In this document: one piece after another, positions 5,664 to 7,981 of the stretch
How the letters are laid out: the number at the start of each line of letters is the position of its first letter
How positions within the stretch are numbered: the first letter of the stretch is position 1
Origin: Planctomycetota bacterium
Lineage (GTDB): Bacteria; Planctomycetota; Phycisphaerae; Phycisphaerales; SM1A02
Assembly (NCBI GenBank): GCA_003671065.1
Contig: QWPU01000139.1
Span: 1 to 7,981, forward strand
Length of the DNA: 7,981 nucleotides
Reading direction: 5' to 3'
The notes under the pieces: generated by a model
Database searches by the model: none
Told to the model about the DNA's origin: nothing
What the model saw: only the letters and a program-made list of their open reading frames with translations
Translations under genes and position numbers: made by a program

Positions 5664-6851
5664 TTACTTCCCGAGCAAACCGTAACTGATCACATTGATC
5701 GGCATGTTGATCTGCATGCCGATCATGTGGTCCACACCATCAGAGGTGTCTTGATACGCGTAGCCAAACTGAATCTGGGTTTGCGGTGAGAAGAAGTTGT
5801 AACTCACTGACGCGCTCAGCAACACATCATCGCTTGACTCGGTGAGGTCATCGCTGTTGCGCCATGTGGCGGCAAGGTCGAGTTCCCAATCGCCGTAATT
5901 GAAGGTGAGTCCCGGCGTGAAGTAGTCGGCGCTCGCGCCATCAATCCCTTGCCAATCCCAGAAATGCACGACTTCGAAACTCGGCGTGACGCTGAAGAAC
6001 TCGCCTTCGACGGTTGCTTCGACGCTGCCATCAAGTGGAAGCGTCCATTGGAAACCGCCGCTGAGACCGTTCTCGCGACTGGTTGTGCCAAGCGCTGGCG
6101 ACTGTGAGATAAACGAGAACTGATAGGCAAAACTCGGCGCAATCAAGGGGATTTCAGCAGCTGTATCGGAGATGAGCCAACTCGCGCCGCCGTCACCAGG
6201 TGATGGATCGCCGCTGTTTGCGGGACCCGAACTCGTCATCACGGTCTTGGAGAGAAACGAACCATCGACACTAAAGACGCCCGCTTGCAATCCATGCACG
6301 CCGCCGCCATCGTTACCTGTTGAGATCGATGCGATTCCACCGACGCGATTGTCAAACTGATAGTCGCTCACAAAACTCGTGTCGAAGAAACCTGGAAGCG
6401 TTCCCCAATCAAAGCCGAAGGGCACAGTGAACATGCCCGCTTGAAGCCCAACGCGTTGATCGCTCCACACGACATACGCATCATCGACGCCGAATCCTTC
6501 GCCGCTGAACACGAGCGTCTTTCCGTCTTGCGGATTCGCGACTTGATCAATCGACAAATCAATGACGGTGGTGAGCGTTGGCGTGATCCATGTGTAACTG
6601 CCGATTGCGAGCGTGCCCGTCACCATGTTGGTGTTTGCTTGCGTGTCGCGCGTCCATGACATCTGCGGTTGGATGCCGAGATTGGTGACGGGTCCGTGCC
6701 AGTCATCGAAGGTTGCGAACATGTCGGAGATGTTTGAGAAGGCTCGCTGATTTGCTTTGGAACGCTGTTCGGCTTGCGTTGAAAACTGCGCGAGTGCAGT
6801 TGAATTGCACGCGAGTACGCACGCGGTGAATGTGAGTGCATACCGCTTCAT
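5664..6851 (-). CDS. Exported, probable outer-membrane beta-barrel (porin-like) protein
   Basis: A 395-residue protein with a clear signal peptide: MKRYALTFT... hydrophobic to residue 20, with likely cleavage after ALA21 before QFSTQ. The mature N-terminus (22-50) is polar and may be a short coiled or helical section (STQAEQRSKANQRAF). From about 58 on, the chain consists of alternating short amphipathic strands with many Gly, Asp and aromatic residues, for example MVTGTLAIGSYTWITPTLTTVIDLS (76-100), DDAYVVWSDQRVGLQAGMFTVPFGF (123-147), DWELDLAATWRN (321-332) and LLSASVSYNFF (344-354). This is typical of a 12-18-stranded barrel such as the phosphate-selective or LbtU-type porins, but I cannot name the family. 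Strong AAGGAGG (6858-6864) lies 6 bases before the ATG. The ATG overlaps the stop of the copper oxidase gene. The C-terminus is GLLGK, without the usual final aromatic residue. Transport of copper or another solute is an inference from the neighbour. Confidence 0.78.
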   Translation of the reverse strand: MKRYALTFTACVLACNSTALAQFSTQAEQRSKANQRAFSNISDMFATFDDWHGPVTNLGIQPQMSWTRDTQANTNMVTGTLAIGSYTWITPTLTTVIDLSIDQVANPQDGKTLVFSGEGFGVDDAYVVWSDQRVGLQAGMFTVPFGFDWGTLPGFFDTSFVSDYQFDNRVGGIASISTGNDGGGVHGLQAGVFSVDGSFLSKTVMTSSGPANSGDPSPGDGGASWLISDTAAEIPLIAPSFAYQFSFISQSPALGTTSRENGLSGGFQWTLPLDGSVEATVEGEFFSVTPSFEVVHFWDWQGIDGASADYFTPGLTFNYGDWELDLAATWRNSDDLTESSDDVLLSASVSYNFFSPQTQIQFGYAYQDTSDGVDHMIGMQINMPINVISYGLLGK

Positions 6852-7981
6852 CGTGCGCCTCCTTCATCCGCAGTTGCCACACGAGCAGTGCGATGCGGCA
6901 CTGCGTTCGCGTGGCGTTTCACAGCCTGCGCAATGAGTGCGGGATCAGTCGTGAGATCAAATCGTTCAATGATGCGTCCACCTGAGCCGACGAGATAGAT
7001 GTCGGTCGAGTGCTTCACGCGATACGACCCATCTTGCTGCGGTGGTTGTGGTTGGTAGGCGGCACCAAATGTCCGCGCCACGCTTTCGGTTTCTTCGCGC
7101 GAACCACGCATCGCGATGAGTGCAACACCTGCGTCGCGTTCGTACTGCGCAAGTGCCGTGGCATCATCACGCGCCGTATCGACCGACACAAACGCGTATG
7201 CAAGCGGCGTCGTGTCGCTCGCGAGCAACTCGTGCACCGCGCGATACGACGCAATCGTGCGCGGGCACGCACCAACGCAGCGCGTGTAGCCGAAGGTGAG
7301 CAGCGTGAGTCCTCTGAAATCGTCCTGCGATTTCGTGTCGTTGGATGAGTCAGTGAGTTCGAATGGTCCACCGATCGCGCGGGGATTTGCTGCGGGAACC
7401 GTGTCGTGCGTGTTGGTCGGGTCAACCGCCGAAGTCGTCACAGGGGCCGCGGGGTCAAAGACTTCAATCGACGCCATCATGCCGCCATCTTCGTGACAGA
7501 GAATGTGGCAGTGATAGACGAACTTTCCGATCACGCAGGGATTGGTAAATGGAATGATGACTTCAATCGAACCAAACGCTGGCACGCTCGCCGTATCAAG
7601 ATGGCGCGTGAATGGCTGTTCCACACCATTGACGGCGACGACTTGAAAGTCGGTTTGATGAATGTGAAAGACATGGAGTTCGCCCGTCGCGTTGGTGATC
7701 TTCCATCGCTCGGTTGTTCCGAAGGGCACGCGGGTGTCGATGCGTGAACCGACGAACACATGGTTGTTCACGCGGAAATCATTGTCGGTTTCGTCGAAGA
7801 CGATTCCACGCATGTTGTCAACGGTGAGTGAACGCATGTCGATGGGAGTGCTTGATGGATCCTGCGTGCGTTTGATTGGAAGCGAGAGTGGCGTTGGGTT
7901 CGCGTCACCGGCGCAGACCAAGGTCGCGAGACGCGCAGCGGCGTAGCCATCACCTGCGGGACCTGTGCGAATTTGCCGCGA
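6848..7981 (-). CDS. Multicopper oxidase fused to a SCO1/SenC copper-chaperone domain, partial: N-terminus beyond right edge
   Basis: The frame is open to the right edge, giving 377 visible residues (numbered from the edge); the TTG at 7921 is internal, not a start. Residues about 1-175 are the last cupredoxin domain of a multicopper oxidase. A HVFHIHQTDFQVV block (103-115) supplies His103, His106 and His108. An HCHILCHEDGGMM block (157-169) supplies Cys158 and His163 of the type 1 site, His157 and His159 for the trinuclear cluster, and Met168 as axial ligand, by analogy with CotA. A Pro/Ala/Thr-rich linker (about 176-200) leads to a SCO domain (about 204-355) with CVGACP (Cys235, Cys239) and His324 in KHSTDIYLVG, the usual Cu-binding CxxxC plus His. 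The protein is expected to act outside the cytoplasm, oxidising Cu(I) or an organic substrate while binding copper through the SCO part. The stop overlaps the next gene's ATG. Confidence 0.93.
   Translation of the reverse strand, partial: SRQIRTGPAGDGYAAARLATLVCAGDANPTPLSLPIKRTQDPSSTPIDMRSLTVDNMRGIVFDETDNDFRVNNHVFVGSRIDTRVPFGTTERWKITNATGELHVFHIHQTDFQVVAVNGVEQPFTRHLDTASVPAFGSIEVIIPFTNPCVIGKFVYHCHILCHEDGGMMASIEVFDPAAPVTTSAVDPTNTHDTVPAANPRAIGGPFELTDSSNDTKSQDDFRGLTLLTFGYTRCVGACPRTIASYRAVHELLASDTTPLAYAFVSVDTARDDATALAQYERDAGVALIAMRGSREETESVARTFGAAYQPQPPQQDGSYRVKHSTDIYLVGSGGRIIERFDLTTDPALIAQAVKRHANAVPHRTARVATADEGGAR
6858..6864 (-). promoter_or_regulatory. Strong Shine-Dalgarno for the beta-barrel gene within the oxidase gene end
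   Basis: AAGGAGG on the minus strand lies 6 bases from the ATG at 6851 and inside the last codons of the oxidase gene. With the ATGA stop-start overlap (6848-6851) this indicates coupled translation, with efficient independent initiation also possible. Confidence 0.75.

Noticed and set aside
7919..7921. TTG at 7921 as the start of the oxidase-SCO gene
   Set aside because: The frame stays open to the window edge, and the upstream residues (for example RTGPAGDGY) look like multicopper oxidase sequence, so the gene continues beyond the window.

Overview
The window comes from a Gram-negative, moderately GC-rich chromosome. The evidence is a set of lipoprotein and exported-protein genes, a penicillin-binding-protein-activator (LpoB) family gene and an outer-membrane beta-barrel. 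A planctomycete-like or similar environmental bacterium would fit the gene mix, but the sequence does not prove it. Coding density is high. There are eight protein genes, two of them cut by the window edges. I saw no RNA gene, insertion sequence, CRISPR array or convincing terminator.

Positions 1-3128 (minus strand) hold a four-gene cell-envelope operon. In transcription order it encodes an unrecognised membrane-anchored or exported protein with a possible LpoB/CsgG-like fold (GTG start at 3128), a COG3014 repeat lipoprotein, a YcfL-family lipoprotein, and the N-terminal part of an LpoB-family lipoprotein that runs off the left edge. The last three form a trio found together in other bacteria, where LpoB activates peptidoglycan synthase PBP1b. 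Here the trio is led by a fourth, uncharacterised gene.

Positions 3129-3401 are a divergent intergenic region with short direct and inverted repeats that could be operators.

Positions 3402-5659 (plus strand) hold a two-gene catabolic unit. A 315-residue protein of unknown function overlaps the start of fumarylacetoacetase by 4 bases (ATGA). Fumarylacetoacetase is the last enzyme of tyrosine and homogentisate degradation and keeps all the active-site residues I checked. The unknown partner is the best candidate here for an undescribed activity, for example in the same pathway.

Positions 5664-7981 (minus strand) hold a copper-related unit. The first gene (5' end beyond the right edge) encodes a multicopper oxidase whose C-terminus is fused to a complete SCO1/SenC-type copper-chaperone domain. 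Its stop codon overlaps by 4 bases the start of an exported, probably outer-membrane beta-barrel protein. This unit converges on the fumarylacetoacetase gene with only 4 bp between stop codons.
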